Part shown: positions 1-7,706 of the stretch, in pieces
How positions within the stretch are numbered: position 1 is the stretch's first letter
Layout: each line of letters starts with the position of its first letter
Assembly: GCF_006151785.1 (NCBI RefSeq)
Contig: NZ_VDDD01000023.1
Location: 1 to 33,877 of the forward strand
Direction of reading: 5' to 3'
From: Paracoccus marcusii
GTDB lineage: Bacteria > Pseudomonadota > Alphaproteobacteria > Rhodobacterales > Rhodobacteraceae
Length of the DNA: 33,877 nt
The notes under the pieces: model-generated
What the model saw: only the letters and a program-made list of their open reading frames with translations
Told to the model about the DNA's origin: nothing
Database searches by the model: none
Program-made: the position numbers and the translations under genes

Positions 1-201
1 CGCCGCCAGATCGGCGGCCAGCAGGTGCGGCAGGCGTGCGGCCTCGGCCGCGCCGTCGGCCCCGTCGCGGATGGCCGCGCGGGCCGCATCAAGGCGTAGA
101 CGCGCGGTCCGGGTCACCGCCTGACGGCCATGAGCGTCGATCAGCGACGGCACCGCCAACAGCACCTGATCGACCGATGGCAGCGCCCTGAACCCCGACA
201 T
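1..201 (-). CDS. selA: L-seryl-tRNA(Sec) selenium transferase, N-terminal part (cut by window edge)
   Basis: SelA is the PLP enzyme that converts seryl-tRNA(Sec) to selenocysteinyl-tRNA(Sec) using selenophosphate. Only the first 67 codons are inside the window. They read MSGFRALPSVDQVLLAVPSL and then IDAHGRQAVTR, the layout of the SelA N-terminal domain (the E. coli protein has LPAIDRLL and then YGHTRVVELLR at this place). The ATG at 199-201 overlaps the fdhE stop by one base (TGATG), so the gene is translationally coupled as the last visible gene of the formate dehydrogenase operon. Its presence fits the in-frame UGA of the alpha subunit gene. The lysine-bearing catalytic domain lies outside the window, and selB, which often follows, cannot be seen. 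Confidence 0.85.
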   Translation of the reverse strand, partial: MSGFRALPSVDQVLLAVPSLIDAHGRQAVTRTARLRLDAARAAIRDGADGAAEAARLPHLLAADLAA

Positions 202-1115
202 CAATAGCCTGCAAGGAACGGGTTGAACCCGCCGCGATGCTTGTCGGTGTCCTTCATCAGCAGGTCCAGCCCCAGGCTGCCGACGTCGTCGGCGATCGCC
301 TCAAGGCTGGGGTTCTTGTTCTGGTACAGGATCTTGACCCAACTGTCGCAATCGCCACAGACCTCGGCCCGGACAGTCGCCTGGTCGGTCTCGACGCTGC
401 GATAGCTGATCTGGCCGGTCTGGCCGCAGCACAGGCAGGTCAGGCGGACCTCGTTCCATTGGGTCTGGCAGCAGGCGCAGGCGGCATAGCGCACGCCGTC
501 CAGATCGCCGACCCCGATCACGCTGGAGGTCGCGGGCTTGCCGCCGCAGACCGGGCAGACGCCCGTGCGGATCTTGACCAGTTGATCGGCGGGCAGCCCC
601 GCGGCAAGGCGCGACAGATGCAGCTGCACGGCCAGCGACGCGAACAGGTGCGGCGCGATGCTGTCATCGGGAATGCTGTCGGACAGGATGTTCTCCAGCA
701 GCCAGTGACGATCGGCCAGGGGCGCGGCGGTCACGGCGGACAGCGCGATGCGCGCGGGTTCCGGCATGTCCAGCGCCGCCGCATGGGTCAGCACCGCGTC
801 CAGGACGGCATGCAGGTCGGGGTCGGATGCCAGCCGCTGTCGGTCGATTGGCGGCATGCGGTTTTCGCGGGCCAGGCGGATGCGGTCGGCGGGTAGGGGA
901 GCGGGGCGGGGCAGTTCCTCCGCCAGCCGGGCCTGGAGGTCCGCTAGCTGACCCAGAAAGGCCAGCCACGGCCCAAGGTTGTCGCTGTGCTGCGCCAGGA
1001 AGGCCAGGCGCTTGGCACGGGTCGCGAACAGGCGCATGGGCTTGGGCAAAAACACCAGCGGCGCCGTGGGTACGCCGCCGATGGCCGATGGATCGGGTTG
1101 GATGGTGGTGTTCAT
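201..1115 (-). CDS. fdhE: Formate dehydrogenase accessory protein FdhE
   Basis: FdhE is a cytoplasmic iron-binding rubredoxin-like protein needed for maturation of respiratory, Tat-exported formate dehydrogenases. The 304-aa length is typical of the family. The C-terminal half carries the expected four cysteine pairs: C187/C190, C213/C216, C227/C230 and C253/C256. The N-terminal half is helical, with the family-like FLPKP segment around residues 22-26. It lies 55 bases downstream of the gamma subunit gene in the same direction, and its stop overlaps the selA start. Expression is probably from the formate dehydrogenase promoter, possibly modulated by the hairpin at the gamma stop codon. Confidence 0.93.
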   Translation of the reverse strand: MNTTIQPDPSAIGGVPTAPLVFLPKPMRLFATRAKRLAFLAQHSDNLGPWLAFLGQLADLQARLAEELPRPAPLPADRIRLARENRMPPIDRQRLASDPDLHAVLDAVLTHAAALDMPEPARIALSAVTAAPLADRHWLLENILSDSIPDDSIAPHLFASLAVQLHLSRLAAGLPADQLVKIRTGVCPVCGGKPATSSVIGVGDLDGVRYAACACCQTQWNEVRLTCLCCGQTGQISYRSVETDQATVRAEVCGDCDSWVKILYQNKNPSLEAIADDVGSLGLDLLMKDTDKHRGGFNPFLAGY

Positions 1116-1162
1116 GTCAGTCTCCGGGCCGAACCGGCCACAGGGGATGCCGGTGATGGTGG

Positions 1163-1182
1163 CCGGCAGATTACTCTGCCGG
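1163..1182 (-). other. Intercistronic hairpin spanning the gamma-subunit stop codon
   Basis: A perfect 8-bp inverted repeat, CCGGCAGA on one side and TCTGCCGG on the other, encloses a 4-base loop that contains most of the TAA stop of the gamma subunit gene. No T-run follows on the minus strand, so it does not look like an intrinsic terminator. A role in mRNA processing, or in lowering expression of fdhE-selA relative to the structural genes, is inference. Confidence 0.5.
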
Positions 1183-1860
1183 GCCCTTGTTGTCGCGGCT
1201 GGCGATCTCTCGCAGCCATTTGCGGTGGTGGCGCCAGGCCCATCCGCCGGTGACCGTGCCCCGGGTCATCGCGCGCAGCGTGCCCCGCGTCCAGATCGCG
1301 GCATAGACGTGCATGATGAACACCAGGATGATCGCGACCGCGGACAGCGCATGCACCAGGACCGCGATGCGGCGCAGCGGCACGCTGACCAGATGGCCGG
1401 CGACCTGCTGCCAGATCATCACGCCGGTGACGATCAGCACGATGATCAGGGCGGACATGCCCCAGAAGACGAACTTCTGGCCCGCGTTGTACTTGCCCAG
1501 TTCGGGCAGGTTCTCCTCGCGGCCCTTCACCACGTCGCCGATCTGGGCGACCCAGGTCGTGTCCTCTGGCTTGGGCATGTTCAGGCGCCACAGCTGGATG
1601 AACATCAGCGCGAAGCTGAGGAACAGCACCACGCCGATGATCGGATGGATCCAGCGCGTGGTCTGCCCGCCGCCGAAAAGCCCGGTCAGGAAGTACAGCG
1701 ACGGGTCGAACAGCGCCAGGCCGGACAGCGCCAGCGCGATCAGGCTGAACGCGGTCACCCAGTGGTTCGCGCGCGTGAACCCGCGATAGCGGCTGACCTC
1801 GACCGGCTGGATGCTTTCCAGCCGGTCACCCCGTTCCGAGTAGTACGGACGATGCGCCAT
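1171..1860 (-). CDS. fdnI: Formate dehydrogenase cytochrome b556 (gamma) subunit
   Basis: This is the membrane subunit of the FdnGHI/FdoGHI-type enzyme. It carries electrons from the periplasmic beta subunit through two b hemes to the quinone pool. The 229-aa protein has four hydrophobic segments (about 35-52, 71-92, 128-150, 163-187). Four histidines sit where E. coli FdnI has its heme ligands, shifted by 15 residues: H33 (NHW), H72 (IHP), H170 (LVHALS) and H184 (MHVYAAIW). The ATG overlaps the beta-subunit stop (TGATG at 1858-1862), which supports this start. A roughly 15-residue charged N-terminal extension precedes the first helix relative to E. coli. The symbol is given by homology; the Fdo type cannot be excluded. 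Confidence 0.95.
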   Translation of the reverse strand: MAHRPYYSERGDRLESIQPVEVSRYRGFTRANHWVTAFSLIALALSGLALFDPSLYFLTGLFGGGQTTRWIHPIIGVVLFLSFALMFIQLWRLNMPKPEDTTWVAQIGDVVKGREENLPELGKYNAGQKFVFWGMSALIIVLIVTGVMIWQQVAGHLVSVPLRRIAVLVHALSAVAIILVFIMHVYAAIWTRGTLRAMTRGTVTGGWAWRHHRKWLREIASRDNKGPAE

Positions 1861-2855
1861 CAGACGTGCCCCCCGCCGGTCGGACCGCCGTCGGGGTCTT
1901 CGCCCTTGACCAGCTTGTCGGCGGCCTCGATGTCATGCTCCTCGACCTCGTTGCCGCGGGCGAACAGACCGTGCAGCGTGGCACCCACCGCGGCCAGACC
2001 GATGGCCGCCAGGCCCGCGGTCTTGGTCACGCCCTTCCAGCCCTCGACCACCGGAGAGATCCGAGGATTTTCGGGCAGGTCGTTGTAGATGCCGGGCTTG
2101 TCCGCGTGATGCAGCACGTACATCACGTGGGTGCCGCCCACGCCGGCCGGATCGTACAGGCCCGCGTTTTCATAGCCGCGCGATTTCAGGTCCTCGATCC
2201 GGGTCTCGGCATGCGCCTGCATGTCGGCCTTGGTGCCGAAGACGATGGCCTGCGTGGGGCAGGCCTTGGCACAGGCGGGACCTTGGCCCACGGCCACGCG
2301 ATCCGAACACAAGGTGCACTTGTAGCTCTTGTGGTCGGTCTGGCTGATGCGCGGGATGTCGAAGGGACAGCCGGTGACGCAATAGCCGCAGCCGATGCAA
2401 TTGTCGTGGATGAAATCCACGATGCCATTGGAATACTGCAAGATGGCACCCGGCGCCGGGCAGGCCTTGAGGCAGCCCGGATCCTCGCAATGCATGCAGC
2501 CGTCCTTGCGGATCAGCCATTCCAGGTCGTTGGTCGCCGGGTTCTCCCATTCCGCGAAACGCATCAGGGTGAACATGTCGGGGGTCAGGTCGTGGGGGTT
2601 CTCATAGACCCCCACGTTCTCTCCCACCGCCGGGGTCGTATCGTTCCATTCCACGCAGGCGGACTGGCAGGCCTTGCAGCCGATGCACTTGGACACATCG
2701 ATCAGCTTGGCCAGCTTTTCCAGCTGGCGGTCCGGTTGCGGCACGTTCCGCGTGGCCGAGATGCGCACGACGTCGCGCGCATCGAAATAGGCCTCGGTCG
2801 GTTGCACGGGCGGGTTGGACGCCGCCGTGGTCGGGCTGTTTGCCATGTCGTTCAT
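1860..2855 (-). CDS. fdnH: Formate dehydrogenase iron-sulfur (beta) subunit
   Basis: This is the electron-transfer subunit with four [4Fe-4S] clusters, carried by the alpha subunit through the Tat pathway and anchored by one C-terminal helix. Ferredoxin-type cysteine groups are visible in order: [35 protein letters not shown] with CPF, and CTLCSDRV followed by CAKACP. The family signature [15 protein letters not shown] follows. A hydrophobic stretch near residues 271-293 is the membrane anchor, then an acidic, glycine-rich tail. At 331 aa it is longer than E. coli FdnH (294 aa), mostly from about 30 extra N-terminal residues. The start overlaps the alpha-subunit stop as ATGA (2852-2855); an alternative ATG lies three codons in. 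Confidence 0.95.
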   Translation of the reverse strand: MNDMANSPTTAASNPPVQPTEAYFDARDVVRISATRNVPQPDRQLEKLAKLIDVSKCIGCKACQSACVEWNDTTPAVGENVGVYENPHDLTPDMFTLMRFAEWENPATNDLEWLIRKDGCMHCEDPGCLKACPAPGAILQYSNGIVDFIHDNCIGCGYCVTGCPFDIPRISQTDHKSYKCTLCSDRVAVGQGPACAKACPTQAIVFGTKADMQAHAETRIEDLKSRGYENAGLYDPAGVGGTHVMYVLHHADKPGIYNDLPENPRISPVVEGWKGVTKTAGLAAIGLAAVGATLHGLFARGNEVEEHDIEAADKLVKGEDPDGGPTGGGHV

Positions 2856-5800
2856 GCCACCGGCTCCTCGGTTGCGGGTTCGATGTTGACCAGGAACGCC
2901 TTGAATTCAGGCGTGTCCGTGTTCGCATCCCCGATGAACGGCGTCAGGCTGTTCGGCCCCCAACCCTTCTTGGCGGCCCCCATGAAGCCCCAGTGCAGCG
3001 GAATGCCCACCACATGGACGGGCTTGCCGTCACAGATCAGCGGCTGCAGGCGACGGGTGACCACCGCCTTGGCCCAGACCTGTCCGCGCTTGCCAAAGAC
3101 GCGCACGCGGCTGCCGTTGGTGATGCCGCGCTCCTCGGCCAGCTGGACGCTGATCTCCACGAAGAACTCGGGCTGCAACGCGGCGTTCACCCGGTTGTGC
3201 TTGGTCCAGTAGTGGAAATGCTCGGTCAGGCGATAGGAGGTCGCGACGAACGGAAACTCGTCGCTGGTCCCAAGCCGGGCCACGTCGCTTTCGAAGACAC
3301 GCGCCACCGGGTTCCCGCGCATCCGCGCGTTGAACACGTTGGCCATCGGGCTTTCGAACGGCTCCATATGCGTCGGGAAGGGCCCGTCGCGCATCATGCC
3401 CCGGCTGAACAGGCGCGAGACGCCCTCCTGGTTCATGATGAAGGGTCCGACCGTCGACGGGTCCGCCGTCGGCGCGATGTCGGGCACGTCGTAGCCGCCC
3501 CATTTCGCCCCGTCCCACTGGATCAGCGGGCGCGTGGCATCCCAAGGCTGGCCCGCCATGTCGGCCGAGGCGCGGTTGTACAGCACGCGACGGTTGGCCG
3601 GCCAGGCAAAGGCCCAGTTCAGGAACATGCCGGTCTCGTCGGGATCGGAATTGTCCCGCCGTGCCATCATGTTGCCGTCCTCGGTCCAGCTGCCGGCATA
3701 GATCCAGCAGCCCGCCATGGTCGTCCCGTCATCGCGCAGCTGTCCGAAGCCGGACACCTGCTGACCCGCCTGCAGGATCTGCGCGCCCGTGGCCGGGTCC
3801 GTCACCGGAGCCAGCGCGCGGCCGTTCATCTCCTTGGCCAGTTCCTCGGGCGTGGGCTCTCCCGGATCGGCATAGTCCCAGGACAGGTTCACGATCGGAT
3901 CGGGGAAGGCGCCGCCTTCGGCCCGATACAGGTCGCGCACCCGTGTCCAGATCTGCGCCATGATCCAGGTGTCGTGCTTGGCCTCGCCCGGCGGCGTCGC
4001 ACCCGGCCAGTGCCATTGCAGCCAGCGGCCCGAATTGACCAGCGCGCCCTCGTCCTCGGCAAAGCAGGTCGTGGGCAGTTCCAGCACTTCGGTCTGGATG
4101 CTGGCCGTGTCGACCTCGTTATGCGCGCCGTGGTTCTCCCAGAAATGCGAGGTCTCGGTGGACAGGGGGTCCATCACGACCAGCATCTTCAGCTTGGACA
4201 GGCCCGCCGTCACCTTGCCGCGGTCCGGGATGGACAGCATCGGGTTGAAGCCCTGGCAGAAGTACAGGTTCACCCGGTCGTTGTTCATCAGTTCGAACAT
4301 GCGCAGGATGTCATAGGCCGGAACGTCCAGCTTGGGCAGGTATTCGTATGCCCAGTCATTCTCGGCCGTGGCGGCATCGCCCCACATCGCCTTGAGGAAG
4401 CTGACCATGAACTTGGGATAGTTCTGCCAATAGCTGGTCTGACCCGGCTGCAGCGGCGTGAACTCGCGCGTGGACAGATAGGTCTGCCAGTCGACCTCCT
4501 TCTCGGTCGGGATGTTCAGGTATCCCGGGATCAGGTTCGACATCAGGCCGATATCGGTCAGGCCCTGGATGTTGGAGTGACCGCGCAGCGCGTTCATCCC
4601 GCCACCGCGGACACCGATATTGCCCAGGATCAGCTGCAGCATCGCCATGCCGCGGATGTTCTGGGCGCCCTTGGAATGCTGGGTCCAGCCAAGCGCGTAC
4701 ATGGACGTCATCGTCCGGTCCACGGCGGAGCATTCGCCGATCATCCCGCAGATATCCAGGAACTTGTCACGCGGCGTGCCGGTGATGTTCTCCACGAATT
4801 CCGGCGTGTAGACGTCGACATGCTGCTTGAGCATGTTCCAGACGCAGCGCGGGTCCTGCAGCGTGGGATCGGTCAGCGCAAAGCCGTCCTCGCCTATCTG
4901 ATAGTCCCAGCTCTCCTTGTTGAAGTCGCGCTTTTCCTCGTCATAGCCGGTAAACAGGCCGTCGGACCAGCCGAAGTCCTCGCGCACCAGGAAGGACGCG
5001 TTGGTATAGTTGCGGACATAGTCCCACTGGACCTTGTCGTTCTCGATGCACCAGCGGATCACCCCCATCAGGAAGGCGATGTCGGTGCCCGGACGGATCG
5101 GCGCATAGTAGTCCGCGACCGATGCGGTGCGGGTATAACGCGGGTCGACCACGATCAGCTTGGCGCCGCGATGCGCCTTGGCCTCGGTCACCCACTTGAA
5201 ACCACACGGATGCGCCTCGGCGGCGTTGCCGCCCATGACGATCGCCAGGTCGGTGTTCTTGATGTCAGTCCATGGATTGGTCATCGCTCCACGGCCGAAT
5301 GTCGGGCCCAAACTGGACACCGTAGGGCCGTGTCAGACGCGTGCCTGGTTGTCGAATCCCACAATCCCCATGGACCGGACCGTCTTGTAGGTCAGCCATG
5401 CGGTTTCGTTGGTCGTGGCCGACGCCGCCAGGAATCCCGTCGTCGTCCAGCGGTTGACGGGGGTGCCGTCATCGTTGGTGGCGATGAAGTTCGCGTCCCG
5501 ATCATCCTTGAGGGCGCGGGCGATCTTGTCCAGCGCCTCCTCCCAGGTGATCTCCTCGAAGCGGTCCGATCCCGGACGGCGCAGGCGGGGCTGCGTCAGG
5601 CGCGTGGGCGCATGGACGAAGTCCTTCAGCGCGGCGCCCTTGGGGCACAGCGTTCCGCGGTTCGTGGGGTGATCGGCATCGCCCTCGATATGCATCAGCT
5701 CGGCGGTTTCGCCGGCCTTCACGTCCCCGCGCGAATACATGATGATCCCGCAGGCGACCGAGCAATAGGGACAGGTGTTGCGTGTTTCCGTGGTCGTGGC

Positions 5801-5932
5801 CAGCTTGAACGCGCGCACATGCGCCGCCTCCGCTGCCTCGGCCCCGCCGAAGCCCATGGCTCCAAGCGACGTTGCCGCAACCCCCGCACCCGCTAGCCGT
5901 AAAAAGCCGCGACGCGAAAGGTCGATATTCAT
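2852..5932 (-). CDS. fdnG: Formate dehydrogenase catalytic (alpha) subunit, selenocysteine-containing
   Basis: This is a molybdenum or tungsten bis-MGD formate dehydrogenase, active in the periplasm, oxidising formate to CO2. It reads as one 1026-aa protein if the UGA at 5333-5335 is decoded as selenocysteine 200. Flanking residues NQARV and HGPTV match the Sec site of E. coli FdnG (Sec196), including the following His. The start at 5930-5932 gives a Tat signal ([11 protein letters not shown]7R8) and has a GGGAGGG ribosome site upstream; upstream in-frame codons lack both. Cysteines C54, C57, C61 and C96 form the N-terminal [4Fe-4S] site. The reading frame is continuous on both sides of the UGA and both parts align end to end with FdnG, so this is recoding and not a broken gene. 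A gene caller without Sec support would split it in two. Confidence 0.96.
5290..5332 (-). promoter_or_regulatory. SECIS-like hairpin directly after the Sec UGA codon
   Basis: Starting at the base after the UGA, CACGGCC (5332-5326) pairs perfectly with GGCCGTG (5296-5290). Inside it, GUCC (5318-5315) pairs with GGGC (5309-5306) around an AGUUU loop. The apical loop begins 18 bases after the UGA, close to the spacing in E. coli fdhF and fdnG SECIS elements, where SelB binds. Bacterial SECIS elements lie within the coding sequence just after the UGA, as here. The pairing is seen directly; SelB binding is inferred. Confidence 0.82.
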
Positions 5933-5974
5933 GGGACCCTCCCTCTGCCTGTCAAATTCGATAGGTACATCCCA

Positions 5975-6003
5975 ATTCTCTGCCGCGGCCCCGGCCAAGT
6001 CAA
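5975..6003 (-). promoter_or_regulatory. Predicted sigma70 promoter of the formate dehydrogenase operon
   Basis: On the minus strand TTGACT (6003-5998) and GAGAAT (5980-5975) are separated by 17 bases. Transcription would start near 5968, giving a leader of about 36 bases that contains the GGGAGGG ribosome site before the ATG at 5932. The -10 matches 4 of 6 consensus bases, so the call is moderate. A 6-bp hairpin (CAAGGC/GCCTTG, 6001-6017) overlaps the upstream edge of the -35 and could be a regulator site. Confidence 0.45.
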
Positions 6004-6014
6004 GGCACGAAGCC

Positions 6015-6044
6015 TTGCGCGCGACCGAACGGACGGTCTAGAAC
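6015..6044 (+). promoter_or_regulatory. Possible promoter of the putative selenate transporter operon
   Basis: TTGCGC (6015-6020) and TAGAAC (6039-6044) are 18 bases apart on the plus strand. The match to consensus is partial. If used, transcription starts near 6051 and the mRNA has a leader of about 130 bases containing the folded element at 6102-6158. It lies back to back with the formate dehydrogenase promoter. Confidence 0.3.
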
Positions 6045-6101
6045 AGGGCATCAAGCCGATGCGCCGGGGGCGTTCGGGCCGCGTGGCTCCGCCGGAAACG
6101 G

Positions 6102-6158
6102 GGGCTTGGCACATCGGCGCGAGACCCCGCGTTCAGCGGGGTCCGCCGATCCCAGCCC
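6102..6158 (+). other. Strongly folded leader element upstream of the putative selenate transporter
   Basis: Nested complementary arms were found by eye. The innermost stem is ACCCCGC/GCGGGGT (6124-6130 with 6136-6142) closed by a GTTCA loop. A 7-bp middle stem is ATCGGCG/CGCCGAT (6113-6119 with 6144-6150). An outer stem is GGGCT/AGCCC (6102-6106 with 6154-6158) plus two further G-C pairs. It ends about 24 bases before the ATG at 6183 and is not followed by a T-run. It could be a cis-regulatory RNA, a protein-binding RNA or an attenuator. It matches no riboswitch class that I recognise. Confidence 0.5.
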
Positions 6159-6182
6159 TCACACCCTGACCGGAGCCATCCC

Positions 6183-7046
6183 ATGTCCCTGATGTCACGC
6201 CTGCTGGCCACCGTCCTGGCCACCGCCCTGCCGCTTTCCGCCGCAGCCCAGGAAACGCTGTATTTCTCGGCCATTCCCGACGAGGACGAGACCCGCCTGG
6301 TCGAACGCTTCACCGCCGTCGCCGACTATCTGTCGGAGGAACTGGGCGTGCCGGTCGAGTTCGTTCCGGTGAAATCCTATCCCGCCGCGGTCACCGCCTT
6401 CCGCAACGACCAGGTCCAGCTAGCCTGGTTCGGGGGGCTGTCGGGCGTGCAGGCGCGGCTGCTGGTCGACGGGGCCCGCGCCATCGCGCAGGGCGACGAG
6501 GATACCAGTTTCGTCAGCTATTTCATCGCCCATACCGACACCGGCCTGACCGAGTCCGAGGATTTCCCCGAAGCCGCGCGGGGCATGTCCTTCACCTTCG
6601 GCGCCAAGACCTCGACCTCCGGGCGCTTGATGCCGGAATACGCGATCCGCGAAAATACCGGCGAGGCGCCGGAGGCGTTCTTTGACCGCGTGGGCTTCTC
6701 GGGCGATCACAGCCAGACGCTGCGGCTGGTCGCGTCGGGTGCCTGGCAGGTCGGCGCGCTGAATTATGCCGTTTACGATCAGGCGGTTGCCGATAACGCG
6801 CCCGAGGTCGAGACGGCCAAGGTCATCTGGAAGACGCCGCCCTATCCCGACTACAACTGGACCATCCGCGGCGACGTGGACGCCCGGTGGGGCGAGGGCT
6901 TCGCCGACAAGGTCCAAGCCGCGCTGGTCGGCATGGACGACCCGGACCTGCTGGCGGCGTTCCCGCGCAACGCCTTCATCCCCGCCGCGAACGAGGACTA
7001 CGCCCCCATCGAACAGGTCGCCCGCGATCTGGACCTGCTGGAGTAA
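6183..7046 (+). CDS. ABC transporter substrate-binding protein, PhnD-like, putative selenate/selenium oxyanion type
   Basis: This is a periplasmic binding protein of the PhnD (phosphate/phosphonate/phosphite) family. Residues 1 to about 22 form a Sec signal peptide ending in SAAAQ. The mature part has the family blocks YLSEELGVPVEFVPV, FRNDQVQLAWFGGLSG and FGAKTSTSGRLMPEY. The wording of these blocks closely resembles proteins annotated in public databases as putative selenate ABC transporter substrate-binding proteins; that is recalled, not searched. The 287-aa length fits. Context supports the role: it is divergent from an operon encoding a selenocysteine formate dehydrogenase and SelA. The next gene, for the ATPase, starts 3 bases after the stop. 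Substrate identity (selenate, selenite or a phosphorus oxyanion) is inference. Confidence 0.8.
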   Translation: MSLMSRLLATVLATALPLSAAAQETLYFSAIPDEDETRLVERFTAVADYLSEELGVPVEFVPVKSYPAAVTAFRNDQVQLAWFGGLSGVQARLLVDGARAIAQGDEDTSFVSYFIAHTDTGLTESEDFPEAARGMSFTFGAKTSTSGRLMPEYAIRENTGEAPEAFFDRVGFSGDHSQTLRLVASGAWQVGALNYAVYDQAVADNAPEVETAKVIWKTPPYPDYNWTIRGDVDARWGEGFADKVQAALVGMDDPDLLAAFPRNAFIPAANEDYAPIEQVARDLDLLE

Positions 7047-7049
7047 TCC

Positions 7050-7706
7050 TTGCAACTGCTGGACGGGGTCGATCTGGGCTATGGCGGCACGCCCGTCCTG
7101 GCCGGGGTGCGACTGCATGTCGCGCCGGGCGAACGGGTCGCCCTGCTGGGACGCAGCGGTTCGGGCAAGTCGACGCTCCTCTCCGCCCTGCACGGGGCGG
7201 CGGCGGGGCGGGGAATGCGAATCGCGCTGGTCCCGCAGGACGCGGCGCTGGTCCCCCAGCTGTCGGCCCTGCGCAACGTGCTGATGGGGCGGCTGGACGA
7301 TCACGGTGCCTGGCGCAACCTGCGCACGCTGGTCCGTCCAGCCTCCCCCGACCGCGCCGCCGCCCTGGCCGATCTGGACCGCGTGGGTCTGACGCCCCAG
7401 GCCGATGCCCGCGTGGAATCCCTGTCCGGCGGGCAGAAGCAGCGCGTGGCCCTGGCCCGTGCGCTGCATCGCGGCGGCGACCTGATCCTGGGGGACGAGC
7501 CGCTGTCGGCCGTCGATCCGCGCCACGCGCAGGAGCTGGCCGCGCTGCTGCGCGCGGCCTTCCCGACCGCGATCCTGGCGCTGCATGACGTGGCCGTCGC
7601 GCGGGCCTTTGCCACGCGGGTCATCGGGCTGAAGCAGGGCGTCTTTCTGTTCGACCTGCCGGTGGACCAACTGGATGCCTCACGGATCGAGGCCCTTTAT
7701 GGCTAG
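7050..7706 (+). CDS. ABC transporter ATP-binding protein, PhnC-like
   Basis: This 218-aa nucleotide-binding subunit pairs with the flanking binding protein and permease. Walker A is GRSGSGKST (34-42), the Q-loop glutamine is in LVPQD (Q63), the signature is LSGGQKQR (125-132), Walker B is LILGDEP (145-151), and the H-loop lies in ALHDVAVA. The start is TTG at 7050, three bases after the upstream stop; no ATG with the right spacing precedes the fold, so TTG is the best choice. The last codons overlap the permease start by 8 bases (ATGGCTAG at 7699-7706). It is shorter than typical PhnC proteins (about 250-260 aa). Confidence 0.88.
   Translation: MQLLDGVDLGYGGTPVLAGVRLHVAPGERVALLGRSGSGKSTLLSALHGAAAGRGMRIALVPQDAALVPQLSALRNVLMGRLDDHGAWRNLRTLVRPASPDRAAALADLDRVGLTPQADARVESLSGGQKQRVALARALHRGGDLILGDEPLSAVDPRHAQELAALLRAAFPTAILALHDVAVARAFATRVIGLKQGVFLFDLPVDQLDASRIEALYG

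Noticed and set aside
5333..5335. Reading the UGA as a nonsense mutation, making the formate dehydrogenase gene a pseudogene or two genes
   Set aside because: The codon is at the exact Sec position of the family, both halves are otherwise intact and continuous in frame, a SECIS-like stem follows, and selA is in the operon.
2840..5896. Open frame of about 1018 codons on the plus strand opposite the formate dehydrogenase genes
   Set aside because: It is rich in Arg/His/Gly/Val, without any recognisable domain, and mirrors strongly conserved genes; long antisense frames are expected at this GC content.
6113..6150. Intrinsic terminator before the putative selenate transporter
   Set aside because: There is no T-run after the stem on either strand and no upstream plus-strand gene to terminate.
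5933..6182. A tRNA-Sec (selC) gene in the divergent intergenic region, suggested by the folded element and the selenium genes
   Set aside because: No UCA anticodon arm, long variable arm or T-arm sequence with matching acceptor ends could be built; the fold is a simple nested hairpin.
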